Of a DNA stretch of 64,000 nucleotides, positions 12,801 to 27,800 are shown one piece after another; position 1 is the first letter of the stretch; each line of letters begins with the position of its first letter. The DNA lies in the NCBI RefSeq assembly GCF_963576545.1, contig NC_083636.1, positions 4,530,856-4,594,855 on the forward strand. The letters run 5' to 3'. A program made the translations under genes and the position numbers. A model generated the notes under the pieces. That model saw only the letters and a list, made by a program, of their open reading frames with translations, was not told the DNA's origin and did no database searches. The DNA is from Limanda limanda (taxonomy: Eukaryota; Chordata; Actinopteri; Pleuronectiformes; Pleuronectidae).

Positions 12801-15800
12801 CGTCCAACATTCATGCCTGTTTAATTTATCATGAGCCTCTCAGGAGGGGGGAGGGAGGGGGGCGGGTGAATAAAAATAGTTAGTTAGCAAACTGTTCAAG
12901 GAGGAGGCTGACAAACATCAGGAGGATTTTTCCTCACTACAAGGATACGATGCTCAAAGATGCTGCAGATGAGTCTTGACAATAACGTACGAAATTAAAC
13001 ACAGGACAAAAGAAGCACCTGCAGACTTAAAGCAGCCGGGAAAGCAAAGGTCAGGACAGGAGTGTTTTGTCCTGGTTTGTTCCCTCTCGTCTGAGAACAG
13101 GTACCTTCGCCCATCCCACTTTTCCAGGGGATTTGCGCTGCAGCAGCAGACGGACGCACATTAAAAGGCCACACACGCAAAAGGCCAGGGCTTCAAAGAC
13201 GCACCGTCCCAGAGCTTTACATAAATGGCACAAAGAGTCACAGCGGCTTGCTCCCGGGAACTTGAAAGGTTTGCGTGAGCGGACAGTCACTCTGTTTTAA
13301 CTTTGATGTGTTTTGATCACAGGGTTTTGAGCAGAGGAGGGGATCCTGTTTTTCTGTGGATCTGTGGTCAAGGACACAGACGGCAGCAGGACGGTTTTAT
13401 TCTCCAAACCTGAAGAGCATTGAATTAATTGAGGTTCACAGCATAAATTATCAGCAGGACTTTTATTATGTAATCCTTTTCATCATTTTAATCATCTTTG
13501 AGCTCATTGTTGTGAGTCACCGTGTTGGTTCAGTCTCACTTCTGTCGTTAGCCGAGTGTCCAGCGGCAGCAGCAGCTGTTTACAGCATAAAAACTAAAAA
13601 AACAATATTGTATACTACCTATAAAACCTAAATTGAAACTAAATGGTGAAGAAAGTGAAAAATATAATAGATAAAGAGCCAACAATATACATGAGGGGTT
13701 GATGAAGACTCACACAGTATTAGGGCCATGTTTATGAAAAAAACTAAATTCTTAAATTTAGCATAATAAAGTTATAATATTACGTGAATAAAGTTATACA
13801 TTTTGACGTTAACATTAAAACTTATTCTCATTCAATTGGCCTACAACTTTATTCTTGTAATATTATGACTTAATTCTTGAAATGCCAAAAAAAGATTTCC
13901 TATATGTGGTTAAATATAGTTCAACAGACCCGTCACAAAAACAATACCCTATACTTAATGTTTCCACGATGTAATTGTACTTGGAACAAAGGATTTATTG
14001 TAGATATCGTCAGTAGCTCGTGGCAGTTTTAGAAACACCTTCCAGAGGGAAGGATGGAACAAATCACCTGTTTTCTTTTTGGTATTCAGCATAAATCTGT
14101 CGCTTTGCTGCATCTGTGGTTTCCCTATGATTGTGTCACCAAGCAACACTGTCAAAAGACAAGATAAATATATTTTATATGGATATTTACTGTGTATATA
14201 ACAGCATTGTAAAAGGTTTCATATTTTCTGAACCAAACTTAATAAAAGGAAACAGATACGGGACATTAGACACTGATAAAAGAATGGTTGCATGAAACCA
14301 CAGAGCAGCAGGTTGCACTGCATCGTTACCACCGAGCCTCGGGGCTCGATGCTTCTTCCCGAGGAGCCTCAGAAACTGACTGCTGACATTTCAGCAGGAA
14401 GCACGTGTGGCCTTTTGTGTAACTGAGCGGATCAACCTGAGTCACCTGTGCCCTCTCGACACCAGAGCAGATACTTGAGAGGACGACATTGCAAAATGTC
14501 TCAGATAAGAACCTTGAACGTTTCATGTTTTATTTGAAGTTCAAATCGAGCGATGGGACGGGACTTCTCTCACCAAAGGGCAGCTCGAAACGAGTGTCCA
14601 GCAGGACTCGATGAGGAGTCGGGTTCTTGGTGCCGTAGATCTCGTCCGCCTTCATCAGAACCTCTGCGTCCATGCAGATCCATTCTCCTGAGCCCTCCTG
14701 AAGATACACAGGTTTATTCATATTTACCGAGGTAGAATGAAAACATTTTTTGTGTCCATTCTTAAGTGCTTGAATCGTATCCAAACCTCCTCTGAATGCC
14801 GGACGCTCTTCAGAGGAATCCAGGAGGTCCCCACCATGGTGTCCCAGATGAGGCCTTTGTTCCACACCTCCACGATGAGGCCGAGATCCAGACGGTTGAT
14901 CTCACTGTGGAAATTAAAAGAAAGTGTCAGGCATGAAAGCTCCTTCCTGATAAAACATTATGGAGAACATCAGTGGGTAAAAGAGAGAAACAACAGCTTT
15001 ATCATTTGTCGCCTTGTAATCAGAACTTTCCAGCGTTTTTTGAATTCAGATTCACTGAACCAGACATTTCTACTTAATTGCTGCCAGGCCCCCCCGCTGC
15101 CAGATGCCGTGTATTAGCCGTCGTTAGCCTTGTTTTTATCATTTAGCGATTCTGAGAAACAGCGTGATGACAGCAATCAATTTTGAAAAGAAGCTGCGTG
15201 ACGACAGCGGCATTTGCATATTCTCGTGTGCGGCAGTTCACAGCGATCAACAGGCCGAACAAGAGATGAGAGAAAAGATAATCAAAGAGAACAGCTAATT
15301 GAGAGAAGAGCAGGGGGGGGGGGGCTGCTGTGTATCCACGGTGACCAGGTGCAGACATAAAGGATTTTTTTTGTAAATCCTCGGCTTTCTCAGAATAAAT
15401 AAACCAGATGATAAAATCAAACTGTTGCTAAACGTAGCTGAGTTGGTTTAGGACGTCTTTTAGATTGAGTTGTAGATGATTATTATATTATTTTATTGTT
15501 TGTCCTCCTTGTCAATTAATGAGCAAATAAAACAAGGAGGCTGTCTCCACCTTGTTCTCAAACTGACTGGAACTTTACAAGACTCTTCCTTGTTCCTTGT
15601 GATTGGATGGATGGACAGAGAGATACCGATAGAGAGATACAGAAAGAGAGAGAGATAGATAGATAGATCATCGCCATCATCTCTTCTCGTCACATTCGGT
15701 GGCGACAGGTGGCGCCGAGCATTCGCTGGAGACAACAATGAGCGATTGTGTTTTACGTTTGAATTAAAGCTCGCCGACACATCATTAATGGAGAGTGGAG

Positions 15801-18800
15801 GGATGAAGGTCTGGAAAAACAAACACTGTTGCAAAGAGGGAGTTTACAAAAGACAAACAATGACACCCATGCAACGACGTGCCGGCTCCCTCGTCACCAT
15901 AGATACCTTTCACCGGGAAATAAGATGAGGAAATTAAACAAATGAATTACGGGGAGGAAATGAAGAGCAGCTGCCTGACGAGACGCTTTCCTACGAGGAG
16001 TCGCACAACTTGAATAACAGACACTTCTCTCCCTGTGGATACAAGCACTGAGTGGGTTTTAAATTGGAATGACAAAAGGACACGTGACTCTTCCATACAG
16101 ATTAAGATCTTTTTAGATAAACAACACAGAAGAGCGTGACAAGGCCAGGACGTCACGAGCTGTGTGTCACTTCACATTAAAATGGGTGTTGTCAAGGCAG
16201 AGAGATGTCCACTGTCTTTGTTTAAAGACAACACAGGACATGACAAACCAAGTTAAACATCCTGAAAATCAATAATGTGCAAAGCTTCCAGTGAATTTTA
16301 TGTTGTTTTTATTATATGTTATGTGAGTTTCTTGCTCCACTTTGAATGTGTAACTATGAGGTAGGTTGAAAGCAGCCTATAATGACTGTCTTAGATATAC
16401 TCCGGAGTTCTAGAGCCAGTGAGTTGTTTTGTAATATTGGTCTAACCACCTTCATGGCCTTGCTGAGGAACCTAACTTTTAAGTTTATGAGTCGGCCGGA
16501 CCGCTCTACAAACTATATAATTGATCTTATGACAGACCCTGGCCGCAGGTCTGTCAAATACACATCCAGGATCTGGGAACACTGGCCTTTTTTAGCCCTT
16601 CTTTCCCTGTATATTTTTATGTAATGTATTGATTGTATGTATTGTTGTTTTTTTTTCTATGTGGGCCTTGAGCCTGTATTAAAGTTTATATATGAATAAA
16701 GTTTAATTAGGTCAATAAATCTCTGAGCATGACCCAGTGTGTCCGTGTTTAATAAACTTACAACATAAAGTCCTGTTCCCAGCAGGGCTGGTCCCCCCGC
16801 ACAGTGATGGTGGTGCTTTTGACATTCTGCACCTTCAGCGTCACGTAGGCGTTGAACTTGTCTGAAACAAAAGGGAGAAGAGATGTTTCATTAAATTAAA
16901 GCAAAGTGGTTGCAAAACTAATAAACAAATGCAGTGTTTTACATCATGACAAAGGTAAAACTGCATAACCACTAGGTTAATTTTTGATATCTGTAATATA
17001 AAATTGTATGATCATTATTTTTTTAATGTATTTTAACTTTTGATATTTGTAATTTAACGTATGTTTTAAATGTTTGATATTGGTATTGTAATGTATGTTT
17101 TAAATGTTTGATATCTGTATGTATGTCTTAAATGTGGACCCCACTAAAAGTAGCTCTGTCTTAGGGTAGAGCTAATGAGGATCCTTCTAAATAAACAAAT
17201 AAATAAACAAATAAACAAATGTAGATTAGATGTTCAAGCTATTACAGGTTTTGCTTTGGCTTTGTGTGTGGGAGACAAAAACTAAAAACATCAGGAGCTC
17301 CAGCAGTGAATGAAAGCAGAACAGGCTCCTCCTACTCCCTCTATATTGAGCCGAGCCAGGCCAGGCCAAACCAGGCCAGGCCAGGGCAGCACACTGACCT
17401 TGTTAATCTCCAATGAGCGGCAACGCTACACAGCAGATTCGACTTTGTGGCTCGACTCTCCTGCACTGTAACTTACTGACCTCGCTCTTTATTATTGAAC
17501 TGAACAAATAGCATGTGATCGGTGGGGGGGGGAGCAGGTCTGAAGAGGAAGTCCTGACCTGCAGGAAAGGTCTCTGTCAGACCTCATAGCGTCAAGAACA
17601 AAACTGGAATCATCAGTCGGGTCAGAGGTGAAATGTAATCTTCCTGTTTGCTGCATCTACTGCGAACACGTGTGATCTTTGAATAAATCCTGAATCCGAC
17701 AGCTGGACATTTGTGGAGTGAATGACGACTGCGGAGAAACAACGATTCTGTCTGTTAGCTCATGCAGACGACTTTCACACCCAGTGATCTCCCATCAGCC
17801 TCCTCTCAGCCGCGTGCACCAGACCGCCGAGTCACAACACGACCAACCACCCAACCAGCTGTCAGCGCGAGGCGGGGCGTGGGGGGGGGGGCTGGTGAAG
17901 GGGATTAAACCACATGGAAGACAACAACCACTTTTCATTTCCTGCAGCAGGGCAAGGCAGCGTCAAACCCCTGCCTGCTGGTTCGCTTAATTTCGCTCTG
18001 GTAGTTGCTGGCTCTGCACCGCTGGTGGTCCTCCATGCAACCCCCCCCCCACCCTCCCACCCACCCCCGCCCGGGCACATGAGCAGCTACAGGAGCAGCT
18101 CAGAGGTTTAGAGATCTTGAAAATAGGTTTCATGGCTGGAAAAATAGAAGAAATCCTCTGATCAACGATTATGATTATTGCAGTTTATAAAACTTCTCTT
18201 CTCATCAGATTCAAGTGAAAAGTTGGAACTTTAACATTAACTGGTGTCTGTTAAAGGGACTCTTACCTTTGTTGCATTTGAGAATTACAGCACATTCAAA
18301 TCATCCCGCCTTCCTCCAATGCCCCACCCCCTCGTTCCCATCCGCGGTGTTTTTTTGAAGAAACTTTATTTACAAGCAGACTTACGACCTACTGCCTCCG
18401 CGCACGCACGTGAGTTTTTGTTTACCAAAGCAATGGATTCGGTAAGTTATATACATTTACATTCACATGCCTTGATGACGCGGGCCCGAATGCGCCACAA
18501 GAAGCAGACGGAAAACCTGCATGTCCATGCAGCAAACAGACAGGTCTGTCGGCCAATAAGGTCCTTCGGTCCGAAGAATTTTATTGGTTGAAGTTTTCAC
18601 TAAATATTATGAGAGTGAAATAATTGTTTGTTTTTACTCCTGGTGGGTCTGTCTTGCATTTTAGAGTGTCATTACCTTATTAATACCAATTTAACCTTAT
18701 CCAAAAAAGGTAAGAGTCCCTTTAATGTTAAAGTTGATCCACAACTTTCAGAAACTACTTTCACGTGTGTAAACAACATATGTAAAACTACTCTCAAAAT

Positions 18801-21800
18801 GCCTGCGTACATTAGAAGTACGCAAATTATGTCCAGATACAGAGGGCACAGTCATACCCCACATTTCCAAGGCAAATCACACATGCAAAAACAAACACAC
18901 ACATTACACACACAAACACACACGCACATACACACAGTCCACCTCCTAGTCTGTGGGAAGTAAAAGCAAGGCATCAGCTGTTCCTTTTGTGGACTGATCA
19001 CCTGACCACGCTAAACAAAGATTTCCCTGGTAACCGCGGCAACATATTGAAACATTTACTCAGCACATAGCCGTTAACGCGGCAGCCAGATAAGTGAGCA
19101 CGACTCTTGACACAACCAGACAGTGATCAGTTGACACAGGTGGATTCTCACAGCATTCCACAGACACACACAGAGTGTAAACAAACATATCAAAGATGAA
19201 ACTAGACCCCAAAACAAAAAGCTCCCGTCCGTCCAGCGAGCAGCGTGAGTGACATGACACAAACCTAATTAGTGTCTGGTAGGACGCCAGCGACAAAATG
19301 CAGTACGAGAAAAGGAGCCTGGGGGATGCTCCAGCCTTTCCCTAATTAGATAGGCCATGCTTTGTGCCACACTTGGGCCGCCTCCCATGAATAGAGGAGA
19401 TGAGATAAGGGAAGAGGATGTTGGATTAGATAAGAGCCACTTAGTGGCCGTGCCTCCTTTACAGCAGGTGCTGTCCACTATACGGCCGATACAATCTGAG
19501 GAGGAAGCAGCAGCGACTGCCTGGAAAAACACTAAGTTTGAGCCTCCACGCTGGAGCCGGACCGGGAATGGATTCATAGAAAATCGAAATAGATGAGACA
19601 TAACAATATTTCCGTTTTAAAAAAAAGCAAAAGATACACATGTGACTAACACGACAGTATCTTAACTTAAAAAGAAATAGATCTTTGTTTTAATCTGAGT
19701 TATCAATATGTTTAGATAATAGGTTCTTGCTTTTATATTTGAAAACTTGTTCTGTTTATTAACTAATCAAGGCCAAAGGATATGGATATGGACTTTTTGC
19801 AGGTTGATACCAACACATATCGGGGAGTAAAACATTTCTGAAGCTGATTAATCTGCCAATATAAAGTATATGTTGTAAAAAGATGTTATTATAAAACCCT
19901 GTGACAAAGAAATGTAATTGAGGCTTGATTTTCTACAGTTTAACCATCATTTTCTTTTCACTAGAAATTGAAACATAATTGCTCATCTTTTCTGCATTTG
20001 TTTATTCTGTGAACAAATAAAATAAATAGCTTTCATATTGTCCCACATCTGCCGTCAATACTGATAAGTCTGTGAAAGCTTTCCACTTTCCTCTTCATAA
20101 TATCATCCTAACTACACTTTGGTCACACAAGCGTAGTTAGTGCTGCTAAAAACTTTAATCCCGATGATGTTTTCCTACACTTGACATCTATTGTACTTCT
20201 GTCCGTCCTGGGAGAGGGATCCCTCACATGTGGCTCTCTCTGAGGTTTCTACATATTTTTACCTGTTAAAAAGGTTTTTAGTAGTTTTTCCTGACTCTTG
20301 TTGAGGGTTAAGGACAGAGGATGTCACACCATGTTAAAGCCCTAAGAGACGAATTGTGATTTGTGAATATGGGCTATACAAATAAAACTTGATTGATTGA
20401 TTGACAAGCACACAAGACAGAATATGTAAATCCATATAAATTACGCTCGGACCGAACCTAATCTGCAGTGACACGGTGAAATCACACCCAGTGCACCTGG
20501 AATCAGATGAGGTGAATTATGGGATGCCACAGCCTTCAGTGCGTTTCCTGTCACTGTTGTTAGAGCGGCCGTGCAGCCCCTGACTGCGGACCACCCACAC
20601 ACGCTTGAGCCCTCACTGTCTTCATGCATTATTGATTCATGATGCGTTTTTCAATGAATTAGTCACGGAAACGTAGGAAGTTGGAAGGCTGACATTTCAG
20701 AATCAGACCTCTCATCAATGTTGCATGCGACGGCGGCCGCTGACAAATCTATCGGTGGACATTCGATGTTTCATGACAAGTCCACTGTAAAGTGAGCTTG
20801 TCATTTTGCAGTGAATTTTTTAACACCCTATTTAGTGGACTCATTGTTTCCCACAATGCATCTGGAAAAGCACTGTACAAGTGTAAGCAGAGCAGATCAT
20901 CACCGCAAAATCTTCAGCAAACAAGTTTATCTCTATATTTAAATACGATCGTTCAACTTGCTTTTTACCAAAAGGTATTAGCATGAAGTGTAAAAAAAAA
21001 CCATTTCACTATTATTGAAGGATTTTCAACCAGCAGACGTTGTATTTCATAATCCTGCAACAATGATGTAATCGCTGCTGCAGAGAAAAACACACCGAGT
21101 CGTGTCCAGAGTTGTTTCTTTCTGTGATTTGTACAGACGGAGTAGGATCTGACTTTGGTGGGTGTCCTGGGTCTCGCAGCGTGAAAAGAATACAAAAATT
21201 TGCGTGCAGACGTGCAGACTGAACACAAACGCACATAAATCCAGGAACACGCCGCCCTTATCTAGCCCCAGTTTCCCGTGGCAATCAGTGGAAAGCAAGA
21301 CAGCTGGCCACCGGTCCGGCCAAGGTCACCTCCAGCGCTGCAGCTCAGGAAACAACTTAACACTGGGCCCTCCAAAGTAAAAGCCAAGAATCTTCCCATC
21401 TGAAGGTGTGGTTATGGAAACAGAAAATGAAAACATCCCAGACCAGCCTTGTGTAAACGTTGAGGGTTCTTCCCGAAACGTCCCACTCTGCAATCTTTAT
21501 TTGCAGAGCGGGTTAGTTTTATCACCAGGACTATTACATAACTATGCTATGTCAAAAAATATCTTCCTCCAACCTGAATAAACAGACTGGGACTGGGAAA
21601 TCCTGCTCTCTACACTCAAGAAAGAAGAAACAGGAGTTGGTTGTGATTTTAATTCCGCCCTTTATTTCCATACCTTTCCTTTTTGCACAGAGTTATGTTA
21701 GTTAAGCTCAGGGGATTTTTGCTCAATGACATTTCCTGATGGAGCAGGTTGCTGCTACTGAGGGAAAAATATCAATCTCATCTTAACTATTGATTCCAGA

Positions 21801-24800
21801 AACCTCGATCTGTCCGTGTGTCGCTCGCATATCTCAAGAATCTTTCCTCTTATCACCTTCACACTTGGTATCTTTATTGTTCGGGCTCCAGGAAGTAAAG
21901 TGTCAAGTTTGGTGTGATTTGGACATTTAGTACAATTGATATTAATAAACTTTGAACACACAGGCGACCAGTGCATCAACAATCGTTCAACAACAGCAAC
22001 AATAACTGATTCTCCAGTTTGCGGTTCGACGTGCTGAGACGAGCTTCTTCTAACTTTCTATAAACACATGTTGGTCTTTACTTGCTGCTTCAGAGAGAAA
22101 GTTGTACCAGTATCACCACAGGCCAAACAAACAGCACCATTCCAAACAGGCAGGTTTAGAACCAGCACTGCACAAAGAATATTAATAAGATGATTGTTAG
22201 TTTGTGACCCACCCGGCCATCAGGACCAAAACCTCCCGCCACAAGACCAGCTTTTTCCCGGCTGCAGTGGGCCTTAGCAACATCCCGGGACCCCCACCTG
22301 ACTTGGACTCTTATCCCGCACCCACGCCTCAATTCCGTGTTACATTAACACACATAGCAGTTTATTGCATATTGCACATCCACATTTCTCTCGTGTTTTG
22401 CATTTTACATTTTATTTAACTTTTTATATCTTGTATATATTTTTGTTTTGTTTTATATACAGTTATTTCTTTCTTATGTGAAGTACTTATTGTGTTTTTA
22501 TGCTTTATGTTAAATGTATGCACCTATTTACCAAAGAAAATTCCAGGTAGGTGTAAACCTACTTGGCAATAAATCCTGTCTGATTCTGATTCTGATTAAG
22601 ATTGTATTTAGCTACAGTATTAAGTTCTGAATCTCTTGCAGGACGACATCTGACACTTCCTTCTTCACCCTGTGGCACAGAGCGACTAGTGTTTGAATTT
22701 GGCCGACGTGGTGACGACAGACTCAAGCCAGTTCTCCCTGATGTTTGCTCAGGGGCAGGTGTGACGTGTGTTGTGGCCCGGGAGGGGGGGAGGGGGGGTG
22801 ACGATGTGCAAAAACCAACATCATAGTGAAGCGGAGCAGCTTGTGGCACAAAGCAGTCGCCTCACTAGATCATTTCCCTAAAGTTGAACAAGGGAGAGAC
22901 TGAGAAAAGTACACACCAGACACATGTAATGAGCCGCTGGATAATTAGCTTCACGCGGGTCAGTCGGGGACCTGAGAGTGAAAGTGAAATGTCACGAAAA
23001 GCCGCAGTGACTTCCCATCAGCGCTGATGCCTCCTGACAGACACGTCACAGGGCTTAGTGGAAAGGTGTAAGGCCCAACACTACCGGGATTTGCTCGGGT
23101 GGAGACTGTCGGGATTTGGACTTAACAGCCACTGATCTAAGCTCACCTGTGCACGTCTCTGCAGGGAAGGACATCGGATTTTTATAATGCAAAAATCAAA
23201 CCAAGCTTTCAGGGACTTGCAAGAATTTGAGTGATTAACCCGACAAAAGGAAATTAGAGCACGTGGCGCTTTTCCAACAACAAATCAATGAAGGAAATTA
23301 ACAATAATATGAAGGCTTTCTAATGATTTACTGCAAATTGGGAAGATTGAGGCTACACATCCATACGGATTCGCTGTAGTTTCAGAACTAAGACAATCTA
23401 CATCCGTCCACAATAACACTAACGACCAAATGACCATTCACGTACACTGGGCCTGCACAAGCCAGCATGCCCGTCCATACAACACAGCCTGGAGTCTCAT
23501 ACTAAAACTGAGGCGGAGGTGTTTCGAATATATTTCCTCATTTTAGGCGTTAGAATGATGCCTTTTTACATGTGATCGTGTTGTGTGTTATATTAAACAT
23601 CTGGACGATGTGGGAAAACATGACCAGGCTGAACAAATACAGTAAAAGCTTTGTGAATATAAAGCACTCACCTGGAGGCCCTTGGAGCTTGGCTTTCTTT
23701 ACTGTAAAACAAAAAGAAAGACAGTGATTTAGCTTTTCTTTATCAGGACGAGTTGAGATGAGTTGTTTTTAATTCAGCGAGGATCCTGCATGAGAGAAAA
23801 ACAAGTGAGAATTGTAAAGTTGTTTTTTGAGCAATGGAAAAAGCATTGATATTCATGGATGTGAGCAGTGACTCGCAGCCTCGTGACACCTGAACAACAG
23901 ACTCGTGACGCTGGCGCCGGCACTTCACATGGAACTTGATTAAAATAGAAGAGGTGTTTGTTTTAGTGGACAGCTGTGGGTCAAAATGCTGCAGACAAAA
24001 GACAGTTTTTTTTGTTGAATTTGTGCGTCACACTTCCTGACTGGGCGGCTCATTATCATGACTGTTGATTTATTAATTTTATCCATTAAAACCAATATCT
24101 ATTTACTGTCCTGTTACATATTCTATTTTTAAGTGAATACAATCCATCATGACAACCTTCCAACACAACAATTGTAAAATTAGTTTACGAGCTAAATGCT
24201 TAAAAGTATTCGACAATTTTTGTATGATTTGTCATTTGATGTTATAAATAAATATAAAAGGTAGGTCCTTAGAAATAGCTTCGAAAGACCAAAAAATTCA
24301 ATCTGCGTACTTGATTATTTATAATCAGGTTATATATATTTATATAAACCTTAAATTGAGAAAAAACATTTTAATTTACACAAGAGTACAGAAATTCTTG
24401 AAATTAAGCAATGTATAGTCTATAAATTATATAAGTAAAGTATATAAGAACAGCTCAGTAAGGGATGACGCAGACTTTCTATCCATGGGAGCTGAATAGT
24501 TAAAAGTATACGACAATTTGTATTCATATATAAGTATGATTTGTCATTTGTTGTTATAAATAAATCTTATAAAAGTATTTCCTTAGAAAAAGCTTCGAAA
24601 TAACAAAAAATTCAATCTGCGTACTGGAATATTTATAATCAGGTTATATCCATATAAACCTTAAATTGAGAAAAAACATTTTAATTTACACAAGAGTACA
24701 GAAATTCTTGAAATTAAGCAATGTATAGTCTTTAAATCATATAAGTAAAGTATATAAGAACAGCTCAGTAAGGGATGACGCAGACTTTCTATCCGAGCCG

Positions 24801-27800
24801 ACAAATACCTTTTATAATTGCAGAACTTAACTATATATTAAGAAGCATAAGCCTAGAAAGCTGTATCACAAACACACAAACGCAGCAGCTGGCTGTGAAA
24901 CACACACCCACACCCACCCACACACAAACACAAACACACAAAAACACAATGACACAAGTGGACAGGGGCAGGTGGATAAAGATAACAAAAGAAATTCAAA
25001 ATGTCTGGCGGCAAACAGCCATTTCCTGAAGCCTCGGCGAAACGCAGGAGCTCGTGTTGTGGTTTATTTTTAGATGCACGGTCTTTAGCCCCCCCCCCCC
25101 CCCCGATGCATCAATACAATAACGTTTGTAGGATTGCGAGGCGCTTTGCAGGGGATTAATTGTGATTGCTGGGGCAGAATTATGTGTTCAGGCATGTAAC
25201 CTACTAAACCTCTGCAGCCTCTGACGGCAGATGGGCAGGGCGGGATGATGGAGCCACAAATGACACTTTCATATTTCACATCCCTCCATCTTATCTCGGT
25301 GAACAACTCTGTGGGAGTTTTGATTTGTTGTGTGTTAGAACAGCAAAAAAACTAAAGTTCCTGCTGAATGGTTTTGTGTTTTTCTTGTTTTTGCTGTGTT
25401 GTGTTTGTATATTTGACATAGCTAATAGTAAAGGAGTTAAAGTTTAAGAATGCATATTAACGTGAGTAAATGCAGTTCTGGATGATACAGAATTTAAGAA
25501 ATTAGTGGAGTTTTTCCCAGTGTCCCCTTTTCAACTGACATCGAGGGACTTTATTATCACAGAGGGGAAGGAAATAAAAGAACTCGTCACCTTTTCTGAA
25601 GCACTTCCTGTCGTGTACATACGTCAGTGTGAAGCGGAAAGGGAGCACTGGAAACGCTGGGAAAATCCAGCATTGTGACGTTTTTATTTGTTTATTTATT
25701 TTTCTGCTTTCCACAAAGGCTGTTCAGCTACCGTCCGCAAATGATCTGGCACAGTGACCTTATGCATTCATTTGCATCATGTTATTTAGGGCTGTGACAC
25801 AAAGCTAAGGGCAATAAACCAGGGGCCATTATGGTGGAAACTGATGCTTATCATTTTATGTCCAGGGGCTTTCCGGTGGCTTTAGAGGCCATTTAGCTCG
25901 GACAGGCCTGGTGATCAGAATTACCAGAATAATTATGAGCCTTTTTTCTTCCTAGTGCACAAACTCTCCTGTGAACATACCTGCAACTTGTTTCACGGCT
26001 TGTTTGGCCACTAACTGGAACATTACAACAGAGCCATTGTCAATCATTCTTATTCTACTATGAAAAGTCTTAAAATTCTTGTTTTATCTTGGTTGCAGCC
26101 TACACTTTTATTAGAATTGTATTATCCTCATTATGTAATAAAAAACCTTTTCCAGGAAAATCAGCAAATCTGCTAATTCAAGAAGCTGAAACCAGAGAGC
26201 TTAACATTTACCAAAAAGATGAATCTACTCATCATTATTGTAGATCTACTTTCGTCCACTTTAACTTGAATTGTTGATATTTCAACAGACTTCAATAATA
26301 AATAAGTAGCATGTTGCTATAATAGTTGCAACAAAGATATACGTATATATAAATCAGGATTATTTAGCCAATATTTAGCCCTGCACAACATCTACTCATG
26401 CAGATCCTACTGAAAGCTTTGGAAATAAACGATAGAGGCCTTTAACAAAAAGTGTTGATGTTCCATATGAAAGGAAATTCATCATCGGGAGGTCAGGCAG
26501 AAAAGGAAGGAACAGGAAGTGACACCAGCGTCCACTACTGCTGCGGGCAGTGGTGTACTTCCTCTTTGTGCGGGCGGCTGGATCTGATCAGGTGGAGCCG
26601 GAGAGAGAGAGAGAGAGGGGGAGAGAGAGAGAGCAACAGATGGCCAGCGGATTACTCCCACAATCTCTAAGCGCTCTCTCCGCCTCGCTCTGCCTCTTTC
26701 CCTGATAATTCCACGACTCGGCAGCTCGACTACACTTAACCACACCGCTCTGCCTGCAGTTCGGTCTTTTTTATATTAATGCTGCACGGCCTCGGCTTCT
26801 CATCCTAAAAATCACTTTACTCATCCGGCTGCAGAGAACTAATGCAATGTTTGTTTGTTTCTATCTTTCTTTCACGACCTGCTCCATCATCGTTCTCATT
26901 TGAGATGTAGATATAATTGAAGCATAAAACACTCCACAACCACCAGAAGATTTCCAATGATAATTTGTCGATAGACAGAAAGTTAATTCAGGAAAAAACA
27001 GGAAGAAAATAACAAAAAAGTTATTGTTTCCTCCCCCTGAAGCATTTCCTGCATCAGTTAACTCTACAAACAGATTCTACATATGGATATACAGAATCTG
27101 AAAATGGGCAACAAGACTTCAGGGCTGGAATCGATCTGGTTTCTGTTTCTGGTTTGACCAAATCACATTTTGTCACTTTACACAGACTAAAAACACTTAT
27201 TATAGACACTCCTGTGACCCTAAATTTTACTTTATTCCTCCTGCACAGTTTAGTTAGTCTAGTCTCTTCATATTCCAACAACAGCTTCCAGGACACAGGT
27301 CAATCCTCTGTCCGCCCACCTCCATCAAACCTCAGCACATCAACGCTGACCCACAACCACTCTCCTCATAAACCCTGTGGAGACCCTATGTCAAACCAGT
27401 TAAGACCACTACCCATGTGCGATGGGTAATGACACTGATCCTGTGTCTGGGACCGGCCTCTTTAAACCTCCTGCGCTGCAGCATCCTGGTTTCCACGTGA
27501 GTCATGTGTCCACTCAGCCGCGTCCTCTTCCACCGCGGGAGTCTCGCCCCCAAATGTCCACTTGTAAGGGCGACCACTTAGCTGCTGTTTGAAGACATCG
27601 CCATGGAGACGGAGAAGCTTCGCAACCAGCAATCAATAAGCAACATTGCCCGGGCGTTGCAACCGGGGGATGAGTCACAACATCCGCTAATCACACAACC
27701 CCCGGCCCAAGCAGCCATTTCTCTTCGTGGGCCTGGTAACTCCTTCATTAGGAGTCTCGCTAATCAATAAAAGGACAGTTTGCAAAGGCCCCATTTCTTA

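Larger units (their letters stand above)
16862..23671 (-). other. unc13b intron 2 (6.8 kb) with repeat tails
   Basis: Contains a LINE-tail-like stretch at 17140-17220 ending in (AAATAAAC)n, a (CA)n patch at 18890-18940, a dispersed repeat at 20180-20400 and a LINE tail at 22350-22605. Poly-G or poly-C runs sit at about 17522, 17880, 18040 and 22785. No additional exon recognised. Confidence 0.6.

Noticed and set aside
12041..13631. Several short open frames in unc13b introns
   Set aside because: No recognisable protein, none fits the phase chain of the gene.
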